Assembly: GCA_963558185.1 (NCBI GenBank)
Contig: CAUWFE010000011.1
Location: 1-50,367 of the forward strand
Length of the DNA: 50,367 nucleotides
Direction: 5' to 3'
Source of the DNA: UMGS1663 sp963558185
GTDB lineage: Bacteria; Bacillota; Clostridia; TANB77; CAG-508
Shown: in pieces, positions 26,849-36,107 of the stretch
How positions within the stretch are numbered: position 1 is the first letter of the stretch
How the letters are laid out: the number at the start of each line of letters is the position of its first letter
Program-made: the position numbers and the translations under genes
The notes under the pieces: model-generated
What the model was told of the DNA's origin: nothing
The model's input: only the letters and a program-made list of their open reading frames with translations
Database searches by the model: none

Positions 26849-28843
26849 TTATTTATTACATATTTTTCTAAATTCTACATAAGTTGCTATTAAATATAGT
26901 ATATATACTAAAAAGAATATTGCACTAATTGTTATAAAATTAAATAATACTTCAGTTAACACAATAACCTCTATAAATAATTTACTCATTGGTATCATTA
27001 TTAGCATTCCTAATATTATTGGTAATATTATTGGAAGAATAAAGTATAGAAGTAATGCGTACCATATAAGTTCATCTATTTTTGACTTTTCTGTTCCTAA
27101 GCTTTTTAACAATTGGTATCTATATTTATATTTTTCAGCATCGCTTAATTGTTGTATTGCTAAAATAGTTGCTGATGTTGTAATAAATATTAATGCTAGA
27201 TAAAATATTATAAATGAAAATATAGTATAACTACTTTTATTTTCTGTTATTCTAAAGCCTCTTGTAGAAACATATGATTTTTTCTGTTCTACATTAATTG
27301 TTCCTCTTATTGTTTCTTCTTCTGTTATTTCAGTTTCATTTACTTCTTGTAATTCATTATATAATGTATTTTTTATTGTTCCATCAAATGTAGCTACTAA
27401 TCTTTTTTTATATCTTTCTTCTTTATCTATAATAAGCTGATTTACTTCTTCATCTGGCAATACTATAAAATATACATATCCATTAAAATACCATTGGCTC
27501 AAATTTTCCATATTAATTTCTTTTAGCTCATATGTTTTATTCCCAATTTTCAAATTCTTTAACTCTTCTTTTTGAAAATATTTTTCTGCAAATGATACTA
27601 TTTGAAGTATATATTGATTTTCATTCATTTCTACTTTTGAAAGATTTAACATTTTTCGTAAATAATTATAATCAGAAAGTGAAATTACTATGTCTGAATA
27701 ATAATTGCTTCCACTTTCATATGGAGTATTTTGTAGTATTTCTTTTACTTTAGTTTTTTCTTTTAATGGATAAATTTCATATTCATATAGTTCTTTAAAA
27801 TTTTGATGTTTACTTATTATTTCTTTAAATTTTGAACTGTCTTCTTCTTTTTTCATTTGTATTTCTACTTCAAATGGATATTGTACTTCTATTTCTTTTT
27901 CTAACATTTTTTTAATTAATATTCCTGTAGTCATGCCTACTAACGTAATAGTTAATAATACTGCTATTGTTCCCATAGTTACACTTGTACTATTTAATTT
28001 TGAAGCTAAATTCCTATATATGAATATATTATAATCTTGATATTTTCTTTTTTTATTTTCTAAAATTAGTCTACAAATTATTGCTGATAAACTAATATAA
28101 AATAGATATATTCCTATTATTAATATAACAATTGCTAAACAATTGTATTTCATATTTACATTTCCATCTTGCTTTATACCAGCTAAAAGTAATATAATTC
28201 CTACTATTAATAATACAATTGAAACAACAAAAACTATTATATTTGATCTTTTTTTATCTAATTTCTTTTCTTCATTCTTTTTTTCTGCATATAATAAATC
28301 ATAATCTTTTGTTTTCTTTATTTTTCGATTTGTTTTCCACAATACTAGTGCAAATATTAGCATAAAATAGCCTACTGTTAAAAGCATTGCTCTTATATCA
28401 AAAAATATATTTATTTTGTATGGTTGTTCAAATAAATTCATTATAATTACTATAAATATTTGATATAATATAGTTCCTAATATTATTCCTAATATTAATG
28501 CAAAAATACCTATGAGTAAATTTTCTAAAACATACATTTTTGAAACTTGTTTTTTTTCCATACCTAAAATAGAATACATAGCAAATTCTTTGCTTCTTTT
28601 TTCTATCATAAATTTCATTATATAATTTATAAGAAATCCCATTACAAATACTACAAAAATCGTAACAATATAAATAGCACTTTGAAAATTTTTCATAAGA
28701 TTACTTAATTCTATTACATCTTTTGAAAATACTAATGAATTAAAACTAAATATTAATGCTATTGTTAATACTATTGTTGTAAAATATATTATATAGTCTT
28801 TTGCTTGTCTTTTTGCATTTCTATAAGACAATTTAAATAACAT
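26849..28843 (-). CDS. BceB-type ABC transporter permease (FtsX family)
   Basis: BceB-like permeases act with a BceA ATPase in sensing and resistance to cell-wall-targeting peptide antibiotics such as bacitracin. The 664-residue protein has the family layout. It starts with the N-terminal LSYRNAKRQAKDYIIYF and has ten predicted membrane helices. A large extracellular domain (about 315-520) separates the two FtsX cores. The start at ATG 28843 uses GGAGG 11 bases upstream. An earlier GTG lies inside that site. It overlaps the end of the ATPase gene and belongs to the RR-HK-ATPase-permease module. Confidence 0.9.
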   Translation of the reverse strand: MLFKLSYRNAKRQAKDYIIYFTTIVLTIALIFSFNSLVFSKDVIELSNLMKNFQSAIYIVTIFVVFVMGFLINYIMKFMIEKRSKEFAMYSILGMEKKQVSKMYVLENLLIGIFALILGIILGTILYQIFIVIIMNLFEQPYKINIFFDIRAMLLTVGYFMLIFALVLWKTNRKIKKTKDYDLLYAEKKNEEKKLDKKRSNIIVFVVSIVLLIVGIILLLAGIKQDGNVNMKYNCLAIVILIIGIYLFYISLSAIICRLILENKKRKYQDYNIFIYRNLASKLNSTSVTMGTIAVLLTITLVGMTTGILIKKMLEKEIEVQYPFEVEIQMKKEEDSSKFKEIISKHQNFKELYEYEIYPLKEKTKVKEILQNTPYESGSNYYSDIVISLSDYNYLRKMLNLSKVEMNENQYILQIVSFAEKYFQKEELKNLKIGNKTYELKEINMENLSQWYFNGYVYFIVLPDEEVNQLIIDKEERYKKRLVATFDGTIKNTLYNELQEVNETEITEEETIRGTINVEQKKSYVSTRGFRITENKSSYTIFSFIIFYLALIFITTSATILAIQQLSDAEKYKYRYQLLKSLGTEKSKIDELIWYALLLYFILPIILPIILGMLIMIPMSKLFIEVIVLTEVLFNFITISAIFFLVYILYLIATYVEFRKICNK

Positions 28844-29597
28844 TTCTTCTGTCACCTCCTAATAAAGCGATGACATCTAATATTTCTTGGTATAATTCTT
28901 TTCTTGATTTTTCTCCTTTTATTATTTCATTAAATATATTTCCATCTTTTAAAAATAGTATTCTACTTGCATAACTAGCCGAAAATGCATCATGTGTTAC
29001 CATTAATATTGTAGATTTGTTTTGCTTATTTAATTCTTCTAATTTTTCTAATAATTGTGTTGCTGATTTTGAATCTAATGCTCCTGTTGGTTCATCTGCT
29101 AATATAAGTTTTGGTTCATTTATGAATGCACGTGCTGCTGCTGAACGCTGTTTTTGTCCTCCTGAAGTTTGATATGGATATTTTTTTAATATATCTTTTA
29201 TTTCTAATTTATCTGCAATTTCATTTACTAATTCTTCTATTTTATTACTTTCTAATTGATTCATTGTTAATACTAATGATATATTTTCTTCTATGGTTAA
29301 AGTATCTAACAAATTAAAATCTTGAAAAATAAATCCTAAGTTTTCCCTACGAAACTTTGCTAAATTTTCTTCTTTCAGTTCTGTTATGTCTTTATCTTGT
29401 ATAAAAATATGCCCACTACTAACATTATCAATACTTGCAATGCAATTTAAAAGTGTAGTTTTTCCGCTTCCAGAGGCTCCCATAATTGCTATAAATTCTC
29501 CCTCTTCTACATTAAAACTAATGTCATCAATTGCTTTTGTTAAATTCTCACTATTTCCATAATATTTTTGTATATTTTCTATTCTTAAAACTGGCAT
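28833..29597 (-). CDS. BceA-type ABC transporter ATPase
   Basis: The 254-residue ATPase energises the adjacent permease. Walker A is GASGSGKT (about 39-46). The signature is TSGGQKQR (about 144), a mild variant of LSGGQ seen in this subfamily. Walker B with LILADEPTGALDSKSA is near 165-180, and the H-loop HD is near 210. GGGAGG precedes the ATG. The stop overlaps the permease start by about 11 bp, which implies translational coupling. Confidence 0.94.
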   Translation of the reverse strand: MPVLRIENIQKYYGNSENLTKAIDDISFNVEEGEFIAIMGASGSGKTTLLNCIASIDNVSSGHIFIQDKDITELKEENLAKFRRENLGFIFQDFNLLDTLTIEENISLVLTMNQLESNKIEELVNEIADKLEIKDILKKYPYQTSGGQKQRSAAARAFINEPKLILADEPTGALDSKSATQLLEKLEELNKQNKSTILMVTHDAFSASYASRILFLKDGNIFNEIIKGEKSRKELYQEILDVIALLGGDRRNVI

Positions 29598-29669
29598 TGT
29601 TATATTCCTCCCTAGAAGAATTATATTCTATATTTTTTGTTTTTCATATACATGTAGTTTGCAATTATC

Positions 29670-30713
29670 TTAAAATTTTGTAAGATTTCTACTTTCGTTT
29701 ATTTCTTTCCATTCTGCTAGTTTTGGAATTATTAAAATTACTTTTGTATATTCATTTTCTTTACTTTCTATTTTTAATTCAATCTCTAATTTTTCACATA
29801 GGTTTTTACATAAGTATAGACCAATTCCTGTAGATTTTTTTCCTACCTTTCTTCCATTTGTTCCTGTAAACCCTTTTTCAAATACTTTACCAATTTCACT
29901 TTGTTTAATTCCCATTCCATTATCTGTTATTATTATTTCTACATTTTTTTCATTTTCTTTTATTTGTATATTTATTAATGCTTGTTCTTTATTTTTATAT
30001 TTAATACAATTAATAATTATTTGATTTAACACAAATTCTAGCCATTTTTCATCTGTATATGCAATAATATTGCTATATTCTATTTGTATTTGTATATTAT
30101 TTTGAATTAATAATTGCTTATTTCTGGCAATTACCGTATCTATTACACTAGATAACATTGTAGATTTTATTATATAGTCATTGCTAACTTTTTCTTTTCT
30201 TGCATAAAATAAAGCTTGTTCTACATAATTATTTATTTCTTCTAATTGTATATATATTTTTCTTGTTATTTCAGTTTTATTATTTTCGCAAAATAACATA
30301 GCTGATGCAATTGGAATTTTTATTTCGTGTATCCAACTTTCTATATATTCTTGATATTCTTTTTGTGAATTTTCTATTTTATTTACTCTTTCCATCATAG
30401 ATTTATTGGCTTTTTTTAGCATTTCATAATAATATAATTCTACTTGAGTTTTTGGCTTTTCCATTACTTCTGTAATTAAATAACGCTCTTTTAGTTTTTC
30501 CATTATTTTATCTAGTTCATAAAAATATCGTTTATGTTTTGAATATTCATGTATTAAACATAAAATTGCAATTACTGCATTTACTATAATTATTATCATA
30601 ATTTCATTTTGCTCTAAGCCCATTGCTATTAAAAACATATATAAAAATATATGATATATAAAAAATAATAAAATATATTTTACTTTTTCTAATATATATT
30701 CTTTTAAATTCAT
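29670..30713 (-). CDS. BceS-type sensor histidine kinase
   Basis: The 347-residue kinase has two membrane helices in the first 55 residues with almost no extracellular loop. This marks intramembrane-sensing kinases that rely on the transporter to detect the drug. The phosphoacceptor His is in ESWIHEIKIPIA (about 126). The ATP-binding domain has IITDNGMGI and KSTGIGLYLC. Its ATG overlaps the response regulator stop by 4 bp. Confidence 0.93.
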   Translation of the reverse strand: MNLKEYILEKVKYILLFFIYHIFLYMFLIAMGLEQNEIMIIIIVNAVIAILCLIHEYSKHKRYFYELDKIMEKLKERYLITEVMEKPKTQVELYYYEMLKKANKSMMERVNKIENSQKEYQEYIESWIHEIKIPIASAMLFCENNKTEITRKIYIQLEEINNYVEQALFYARKEKVSNDYIIKSTMLSSVIDTVIARNKQLLIQNNIQIQIEYSNIIAYTDEKWLEFVLNQIIINCIKYKNKEQALINIQIKENEKNVEIIITDNGMGIKQSEIGKVFEKGFTGTNGRKVGKKSTGIGLYLCKNLCEKLEIELKIESKENEYTKVILIIPKLAEWKEINESRNLTKF

Positions 30714-31384
30714 AATTTGTAGCCTTGTCCTCTCTTTGTTTCTATTAAATTATACACTCCTATTTCTGCTAATTTTTCTCTAATTCTTGTTATATTCACA
30801 CTTAATGTATTATCATCTACATACATTTTGTTATCCCACATATATTCTATTATATCTACTCTTGGTATTATTTTTTCTGTATTTTTAAATAAATAATACA
30901 AAATTTTAAATTCCGTACGTGGTAATTCTATTTGTTTTTCATTATATGTTACAATTCCATTTAATGTATTTAATTTTATTCCTTTATATTGTATTGTTGA
31001 TGGCTCACTTTCTTTTTGAGATGTTCTTTTTAATATAGCAGATATTCTTGCAAGTAATACTGGCACATTATATGGTTTTTCTATATAATCATCTCCTCCT
31101 ACTACTAAGCCATTTAATTCATCCATACTATTATTTCTGCTAGTTACAAAAATAATTGGTATAGAGCTTTGTTTTCTTACTTTACTACAAATTTCATAGC
31201 CATTTTTATTTGGTAAATTAACATCTAATAATAATAAATTAGGATTTTCATTAAGTATTTTTTCTTCTACTTTTCCATATAAATCTTCTATTATTACAGC
31301 TTCATATCCTGCATTATCTAGCAAAATTTTTAATTCTTCTCTTAATTCTTTATCATCTTCTACAATTATAATTTTAAACATCAT
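30710..31384 (-). CDS. BceR-type response regulator (OmpR/PhoB family)
   Basis: The 224-residue regulator has a receiver domain with acidic pocket residues near 9-11, phosphoacceptor D54 (LLLLDVNLP) and the conserved Lys in EKPY near 105. A winged-helix DNA-binding domain follows (about 130-224, ending ETKRGQGYKL). It is the first gene of the regulator-kinase-ATPase-permease set, so the module likely senses and detoxifies a cell-wall antibiotic. The target promoter is probably its own transporter, but I could not point to a binding site. Confidence 0.94.
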   Translation of the reverse strand: MMFKIIIVEDDKELREELKILLDNAGYEAVIIEDLYGKVEEKILNENPNLLLLDVNLPNKNGYEICSKVRKQSSIPIIFVTSRNNSMDELNGLVVGGDDYIEKPYNVPVLLARISAILKRTSQKESEPSTIQYKGIKLNTLNGIVTYNEKQIELPRTEFKILYYLFKNTEKIIPRVDIIEYMWDNKMYVDDNTLSVNITRIREKLAEIGVYNLIETKRGQGYKL

Positions 31385-31568
31385 ATTTCATTCGCCTAAT
31401 AATTAAACTTGGTTTCCTCCTTATTTTTGTTTTATTATAACATATATTTTTTATATTTGTATACTGCTAATAAAATTATTAAAAAGCATTAAATAATAAC
31501 AAAAATATTGATTTCACTGTTTTTATATGTTATTGTTATATTGTAATTTTAATAAAGGGGGATTAAAT

Positions 31569-31946
31569 ATGATTGATTTTACAAATAAGTCTATTATAAA
31601 ATTAAAACCAATGGATAATAATGAAGGAAAGAAAATCGTAGAAAGCATATTAATAGATAGTGAAAATGTAGCTTTCTCTTTCTCATCAATGAGGGATAAA
31701 CTAATATTTACTGACAAAAGAATTATATCTGTAAATATTCAAGGTGTAACAGGTAAAAAAACAGATTTTTCTTCTATTCCTTACTCAAAAATACAAGTAT
31801 TTTCTATTGAAACTTCTGGAACATTTGATTTAGACTCTGAACTTGATGTTACAATTAGTGGATTAGGAACTATTAGATTTGAATTATCTTCTCAAAGCAA
31901 TATAAAAGAATTAGGACAATTTATATCAACTTATGTTTTAAGTTAA
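31569..31946 (+). CDS. PH-domain-like protein
   Basis: The 125-residue cytoplasmic protein resembles bacterial PH-domain (bPH_1, YvbH-like) proteins. DKLIFTDKRIISVNIQGVTGKKTDFSSIPYSKI is the typical segment, described here by its pieces DKLIFTDKRII and SSIPYSKI. Beta strands alternate through the middle, with a C-terminal helix (IKELGQFISTYVL). The AAAGGGGGA site precedes the ATG. It is monocistronic and convergent with RNase J, sharing a bidirectional terminator. Confidence 0.82.
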   Translation: MIDFTNKSIIKLKPMDNNEGKKIVESILIDSENVAFSFSSMRDKLIFTDKRIISVNIQGVTGKKTDFSSIPYSKIQVFSIETSGTFDLDSELDVTISGLGTIRFELSSQSNIKELGQFISTYVLS

Positions 31947-31958
31947 TAGCACACAATT

Positions 31959-31992
31959 AGTAATACCAAGCCTTAAAAGGCTTGGTATTACT
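31959..31992. terminator. Strong bidirectional terminator
   Basis: AGTAATACCAAGCCTT pairs perfectly with AAGGCTTGGTATTACT around a very short loop between convergent genes. Confidence 0.85.
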
Positions 31993-32000
31993 GTATTTGT

Positions 32001-33995
32001 TTATAAAGACATTATTATTGGTAATATCATTGGATTTCTTTTTGTTTTTTGGAATATATAATCTCTTAAATTATCTTTTAATGTTGACTTTATAGTTCCC
32101 CAGTCTGTTATACCTTGATTTTCTAAGTTTTGTACTTCTTCTCTTACTACTTTTTTTACTTCTTCCATTAAGTTTTCAGATTCTCTTACATATACAAAAC
32201 CTCTTGATATTACATCTGGACCTGATACTATTTCACCTGAACCCGCATCCATTGTCATAACTATAACAATTAAACCATCTTGTGACAAGTGTTGTCTATC
32301 ACGTAGTACTACATTTCCTACATCTCCTACACCTAAACCATCTACTAGTATTTTTCCAACTGGAACAGTTCCTGTAAGTCTTGCACTATCTTCACTTAAT
32401 TCTAGCATTCTACCATTTGTACTCATAAATATATTTTCTGCTGGTACACCCATTTTTTTAGCTGTATCTGCATGTGCTATTAATTGTCTATATTCTCCAT
32501 GCACTGGTAAAAAGTATTTTGGTTTTACCAATGATAATATTAGTTTTTGTTCTTCTTGACAAGCATGTCCTGATACGTGTACATCTGCTAAAGAGCTATA
32601 TACTACTTCTGCTCCTATTTTCATTAAATCATCTATTACTTTTGAAACTAGTTTTTCATTTCCAGGTATTGGAGTAGCAGAAATTATAACTAAATCATTA
32701 GGTGTAATTTCTACTTTTTTATGTTCCCCATTTGCCATTCTAGTTAATGCAGACATTGTTTCTCCTTGGCTTCCTGTTGTGATTATAACTAATTGTTCGT
32801 CTGTATAATTTTTTATCATATCTATATCAATAAATAAATTATCTGGTGCATCAATATATCCTAATCTTCTGGCTGTTTCTATCATATTAATCATACTTCT
32901 ACCACATATAGCAATTTTTCTTCCATTTTCTACTGCTGCATTAACAATTTGTTGTACTCTGTGCACATTTGATGCAAAAGTTGCTACTACAATTCTTTTT
33001 TTGCAATTAATAAATAATTTATCAAATACTTCTCCTACTGTGCTTTCTGACATTGTATAGCCTTTTCTTTCAGCATTTGTACTATCTGATAACAATGCAA
33101 GTACTCCCTTTGCTCCTATTTCAGCAATTCTTGTTAAGTCTGTCATTTCACTATTAATTGGTGTATAATCTATTTTAAAGTCTCCTGTATGCATTACTAC
33201 ACCAACTGGAGTATATATTGCAAGCATTACTGAATCTGGTATACTATGGCAACTTCTAATTAATTCTACTTTTATTTTTCCAAAGTTAATAGTTTCTCCT
33301 GCTGATACTTCTACTAATTTTGCACTACGTAATAATTTATGTTCTTCTAATTTATTTTGAATTAAACCTATTGTTAATTTAGTTGCATAAATTGGCACAT
33401 CAAATTGCTTTAAAAAGTATGGTATTGAGCCTATGTGGTCCTCGTGTCCATGAGTAATTACCATTCCTTTTATTTTTTCCTTATTTCTTTCTAAATATGT
33501 GAAATCTGGAATTACTAAGTCTACACCTAACATATCATCAGTTGGAAATTCTAGTCCACAGTCTACTATTATTATTTCATCATCATATTCAAAAACAGTT
33601 ATATTTTTACCAATTTCCTCTAATCCTCCTAAAGGAATGATTTTTAGTGTTGGTTTTTTAAATCCAAATTGTTTTCTAGGATGTATATGTGGTTGTAAAC
33701 TCTTTTCTTCATTTTTTATTTGTACTAATGATTTTTCTTCTCTTATATTTAAAGATTTATTTTCTTCTCTTTCTTTTCCTCTATTTCCTCTATTATATGG
33801 TCTCTTTGGTCTTTCACTTCTTTCTGCTGTTTCATTTTCATTTTTTATTCTTTTTGAAGGACTTTTTCTTGTTGTTTCTTTTTTGTTAATTGCTTTTTTT
33901 CTTATTGGTGTTTTCCCTTTTACTTGACTTTCTGTTTTTTGATTTTTTCTTGTAGTTTTTTTATAATTTTCTTGTTTGTTCATTTCTTCTGTCAT
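32001..33995 (-). CDS. rnj: Ribonuclease J with basic N-terminal extension
   Basis: RNase J is a metallo-beta-lactamase/beta-CASP nuclease with 5-prime exonuclease and endonuclease activity, central to RNA decay. The zinc motif HGHEDH lies near 181, and DGLGVGDVGN and a C-terminal domain are present. The catalytic part matches 555-residue homologues. The first 105 residues are extra: a disordered, Lys/Arg-rich segment (KKTTRKNQKTESQ, RPKRPYNRGNRGK) that could bind RNA or the ribosome. GAGGAG precedes the ATG. The promoter lies about 460 bp upstream, giving a long AU-rich leader. Confidence 0.93.
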   Translation of the reverse strand: MTEEMNKQENYKKTTRKNQKTESQVKGKTPIRKKAINKKETTRKSPSKRIKNENETAERSERPKRPYNRGNRGKEREENKSLNIREEKSLVQIKNEEKSLQPHIHPRKQFGFKKPTLKIIPLGGLEEIGKNITVFEYDDEIIIVDCGLEFPTDDMLGVDLVIPDFTYLERNKEKIKGMVITHGHEDHIGSIPYFLKQFDVPIYATKLTIGLIQNKLEEHKLLRSAKLVEVSAGETINFGKIKVELIRSCHSIPDSVMLAIYTPVGVVMHTGDFKIDYTPINSEMTDLTRIAEIGAKGVLALLSDSTNAERKGYTMSESTVGEVFDKLFINCKKRIVVATFASNVHRVQQIVNAAVENGRKIAICGRSMINMIETARRLGYIDAPDNLFIDIDMIKNYTDEQLVIITTGSQGETMSALTRMANGEHKKVEITPNDLVIISATPIPGNEKLVSKVIDDLMKIGAEVVYSSLADVHVSGHACQEEQKLILSLVKPKYFLPVHGEYRQLIAHADTAKKMGVPAENIFMSTNGRMLELSEDSARLTGTVPVGKILVDGLGVGDVGNVVLRDRQHLSQDGLIVIVMTMDAGSGEIVSGPDVISRGFVYVRESENLMEEVKKVVREEVQNLENQGITDWGTIKSTLKDNLRDYIFQKTKRNPMILPIIMSL

Positions 33996-34456
33996 TTTTT
34001 TCTCTCCTCTTCTATTATTTTAGTGTTCTCATTTAAATTTATATACTTATTATATTTTTTCTCATTTTTTATTATTTATACTTTTATATTACATATTTTT
34101 CTACTATTATTTTTTATTGTATATGAAATTTTTAAACATAATTTTGGTATTTTATTCTGCTGTTTATATTTTTAAAGTAAATAAATGATAAATTCACTTT
34201 TCTTTCAAATATTACTTTTACTCTTTCTCACATTGTAAAAGTTTTAATTAATGTAATATATATTTTATTTTTAACATCAAAAAAAAGATTAAAATAATAT
34301 TTTAACTTTTGATTCTTTTTATTAATATCTACTCTTTTTTATCTCTTTAGTTATATCTCATTATTTTTATTCACGAATCTCTTTTTAAATATTACACATA
34401 TGTTTTATATAAATTTAAATCTCTTCTTTACCACTTTTTGGTAACCACTGTTTAAT

Positions 34457-34485
34457 ATTATAATATAAAAATTACTATTTGTCAA
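34457..34485 (-). promoter_or_regulatory. Sigma-A promoter for RNase J
   Basis: On the minus strand TTGACA and TATAAT are both perfect matches, exactly 17 bases apart. Transcription would start near 34450, some 455 bases before the RNase J start codon. Confidence 0.8.
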
Positions 34486-34509
34486 ATTTTTGTTTTTTTG
34501 CAGTTTCTG

Positions 34510-34538
34510 TTGACACTTTGGTTAATTTTTATTATAAT
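34510..34538 (+). promoter_or_regulatory. Sigma-A promoter on the plus strand
   Basis: TTGACA (34510-34515) and TATAAT (34533-34538) with a 17-base spacer are a perfect promoter. The RNA would begin near 34545 and meet a hairpin at 34587, so it may be a short RNA or an attenuated leader for the deaminase gene. Confidence 0.8.
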
Positions 34539-34586
34539 AAATTTGCTATTAGTGTAAAACTTTTAGTTTTATTTCATTTTTTCTCT

Positions 34587-34613
34587 TGGAAGAATATTTT
34601 AAATATTCTTCCA
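34587..34613 (+). terminator. Hairpin downstream of the plus promoter
   Basis: TGGAAGAATATTT pairs with AAATATTCTTCCA, followed by TATTTTTTATTT. It is positioned to end a transcript of about 75 bases from the 34510 promoter, or to act as an attenuator. Confidence 0.65.
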
Positions 34614-34629
34614 TATTTTTTATTTATTA

Positions 34630-34638
34630 TGATATAAT
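34630..34638 (+). promoter_or_regulatory. Extended -10 promoter for guanine deaminase
   Basis: TGATATAAT is an extended -10 element with no clear -35, placed about 35 bases before the deaminase ATG and beyond the hairpin. It could give transcription independent of the upstream promoter. Confidence 0.4.
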
Positions 34639-34672
34639 TAGCATAGATATTTTAAGAAAGGAACTAAAAATT

Positions 34673-35134
34673 ATGAATGATTATATGAAAATGGCCAAAG
34701 ATATGGCTGAAAATGGAATAACTAATAATGAAGGAGGACCTTTTGGTGCTATTATTACAGATGTTAATGGTAATATAATTGCAAAAGCCAATAATCGCGT
34801 TTTAATAGATAATGACCCTACAGCTCACGCAGAAGTTACAGCTATACGATTAGCTTGTAAAAAATTACATACTTATGATTTATCTAATTATATTTTATAT
34901 ACATCTTGCGAGCCATGTCCTATGTGCCTTTCAGCAATTATATGGTCAAATATTAAAGAAGTATATTATGGCTGTACTAAAGAAGATGCTGCTGATATTG
35001 GTTTTCGTGATAATATGATTTACGAATACTTGAGAGGCGAAAAAAAGGATGTATTACATTTAACACCTATGGATAGAGAAAGTTGCCTAGAAACTTTTAA
35101 AAAATATAAAGAGCAAAATAAAACTATATATTAA
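34673..35134 (+). CDS. guaD: Guanine deaminase
   Basis: The enzyme converts guanine to xanthine and ammonia. The 153-residue protein belongs to the cytidine/deoxycytidylate deaminase fold. The zinc site is H52-A-E54 with C82 and C85 (SCEPCPMC). The C-terminal AADIGFRDNMIYEYL segment resembles bacterial GuaD rather than the tRNA adenosine deaminase TadA. The ATG at 34673 follows AAAGGAAC. A strong terminator lies downstream, so the gene is monocistronic. Confidence 0.85.
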   Translation: MNDYMKMAKDMAENGITNNEGGPFGAIITDVNGNIIAKANNRVLIDNDPTAHAEVTAIRLACKKLHTYDLSNYILYTSCEPCPMCLSAIIWSNIKEVYYGCTKEDAADIGFRDNMIYEYLRGEKKDVLHLTPMDRESCLETFKKYKEQNKTIY

Positions 35135-35178
35135 AATATTTCTATTAGAAAATAATGAAAACATTTTTTACTAACTAT

Positions 35179-35216
35179 AGCGTACATAAGACTTACTATA
35201 AAATCTTATGCACGCT
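35179..35216 (+). terminator. Terminator after guanine deaminase
   Basis: AGCGTACATAAGA pairs with TCTTATGCACGCT, followed directly by a run of six Ts. A classical intrinsic terminator. Confidence 0.9.
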
Positions 35217-35240
35217 TTTTTATTCTTTTTTTGCGTCCAT

Positions 35241-35268
35241 GCACATTATAATTTTACTTTCATATAAT
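35241..35268 (+). promoter_or_regulatory. Sigma-E-like promoter of sigK
   Basis: GCACATT (35241) and CATATAAT (35261) with a 13-base spacer resemble the sporulation sigma-E consensus (GKCATATT, CATACAAT). sigK is under sigma-E control in well-studied spore formers, which supports the reading. The match is imperfect. Confidence 0.4.
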
Positions 35269-35298
35269 TAATTATAGTGAAAATGGAGGTACTTTTAT

Positions 35299-35997
35299 AT
35301 GTTTAGTCTTTCTCTTGCTGGTTTTATAACTTTTTTAAATTCTGCTATTTTTTTAGTAGGTTATATTACAAATAATCAATTGTTTCCTGAACCTCTTACT
35401 CCTGAGGAAGAAAAATATTATATTATGGAATTTGAAAAAGGAAATGAAGATGCAAAAAACATCTTAATAGAAAAAAATTTGAGATTAGTAGCTCATGTTT
35501 GCAAAAAATATTCCTCTACAAAAGTAGAACAAGAGGACTTAATTTCTATTGGTACAATTGGCTTAATTAAAGGCATTAATAGTTTTAAATCTAATAAAAA
35601 CGTAAAACTTTCTACATATGTTTCTCGTTGTATAGATAATGAAATTTTAATGTATTTACGTAGTACAAAGAAATTAAATGCTGAAGTTTCCTTAGAAGAT
35701 CCTATAGGAAAAGATAAAGATGACAATACTGTTAGCTTACAAGATGTTTTAGAAAATAGTGAAAGGAATATAGAAGAAGAAATTGATTTAAAATTTAAAA
35801 TGAAAAAACTTTATGAAAAAATGAAATGTGTGTTAAAAGATAGAGAAAAAACTATAATAGAATTACGCTTTGGACTAAATGGGAAAAATCCTAAAACTCA
35901 AAATCAAATAGCTGGTATGATGGGAATTTCTCGTAGCTATGTTTCAAGAATTGAAACAAAAGCTATTGGTAAATTAGCAAAAGAAATCAAGGATTAA
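35299..35997 (+). CDS. sigK: Sporulation sigma factor SigK
   Basis: SigK directs late mother-cell gene expression during sporulation. The 232-residue protein has an N-terminal hydrophobic stretch (SLAGFITFLNSAIFLVGY) like the pro-sequence cleaved by SpoIVFB. Region 2 follows with LIEKNLRLVAHVCKKY and EDLISIGTIGLIKGI, and region 4 with ELRFGLNG and a helix-turn-helix (ISRSYVSRIETKA). The gene is intact and not split by a skin-type element. The Arg of ELRFGL is encoded by CGC, so CGC is read normally. ATGGAGG precedes the ATG. Confidence 0.93.
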   Translation: MFSLSLAGFITFLNSAIFLVGYITNNQLFPEPLTPEEEKYYIMEFEKGNEDAKNILIEKNLRLVAHVCKKYSSTKVEQEDLISIGTIGLIKGINSFKSNKNVKLSTYVSRCIDNEILMYLRSTKKLNAEVSLEDPIGKDKDDNTVSLQDVLENSERNIEEEIDLKFKMKKLYEKMKCVLKDREKTIIELRFGLNGKNPKTQNQIAGMMGISRSYVSRIETKAIGKLAKEIKD

Positions 35998-36107
35998 TAA
36001 TTTAAATTATATATTATGCATAGTTTTAAAAAAAAGAGAGGCTCTGAAATTTCAGAGTTCTCTCTTATATATAATAGTCCTTGTTTAGCTTTTTCTTTCT
36101 CTGTCAT
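35994..36107 (-). pseudogene. Possible remnant of a sugar O-acetyltransferase gene
   Basis: A perfect GGAGG and ATG (36107) open a 37-codon frame beginning MTEKEKAKQGLLY. This matches the start of maltose/galactoside O-acetyltransferases (MTEKEKMLAGKLY-like). After about 18 codons it runs through the sigK terminator hairpin and stops inside the sigK stop codon. No hexapeptide repeats follow, so the body of the gene is gone. The start overlaps the +1-frame end of nagZ. A chance reading frame is the alternative. Confidence 0.3.
36034..36066 (+). terminator. Terminator after sigK
   Basis: AAGAGAGGCTCTGAA pairs with TTCAGAGTTCTCTCTT. A strong stem directly after sigK. The run of As before it would also make it work for minus-strand transcripts from nagZ. 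Confidence 0.8.

Larger units (their letters stand above)
33996..34672. other. Long AT-rich intergenic region with divergent promoters
   Basis: No convincing gene lies in these 677 bases. The first 450 bases form the transcribed leader of RNase J, which is extremely AU- and purine-rich on the RNA strand. Two consensus promoters back to back occupy 34457-34538. A hairpin at 34587 and an extended -10 box at 34630 precede the deaminase gene. Confidence 0.7.

Noticed and set aside
33924..34175. An 83-codon plus-strand frame before guaD
   Set aside because: Its Phe/Leu/Ile-rich composition reflects the T-rich RNase J leader. There is no ribosome binding site and no similarity I recognise.
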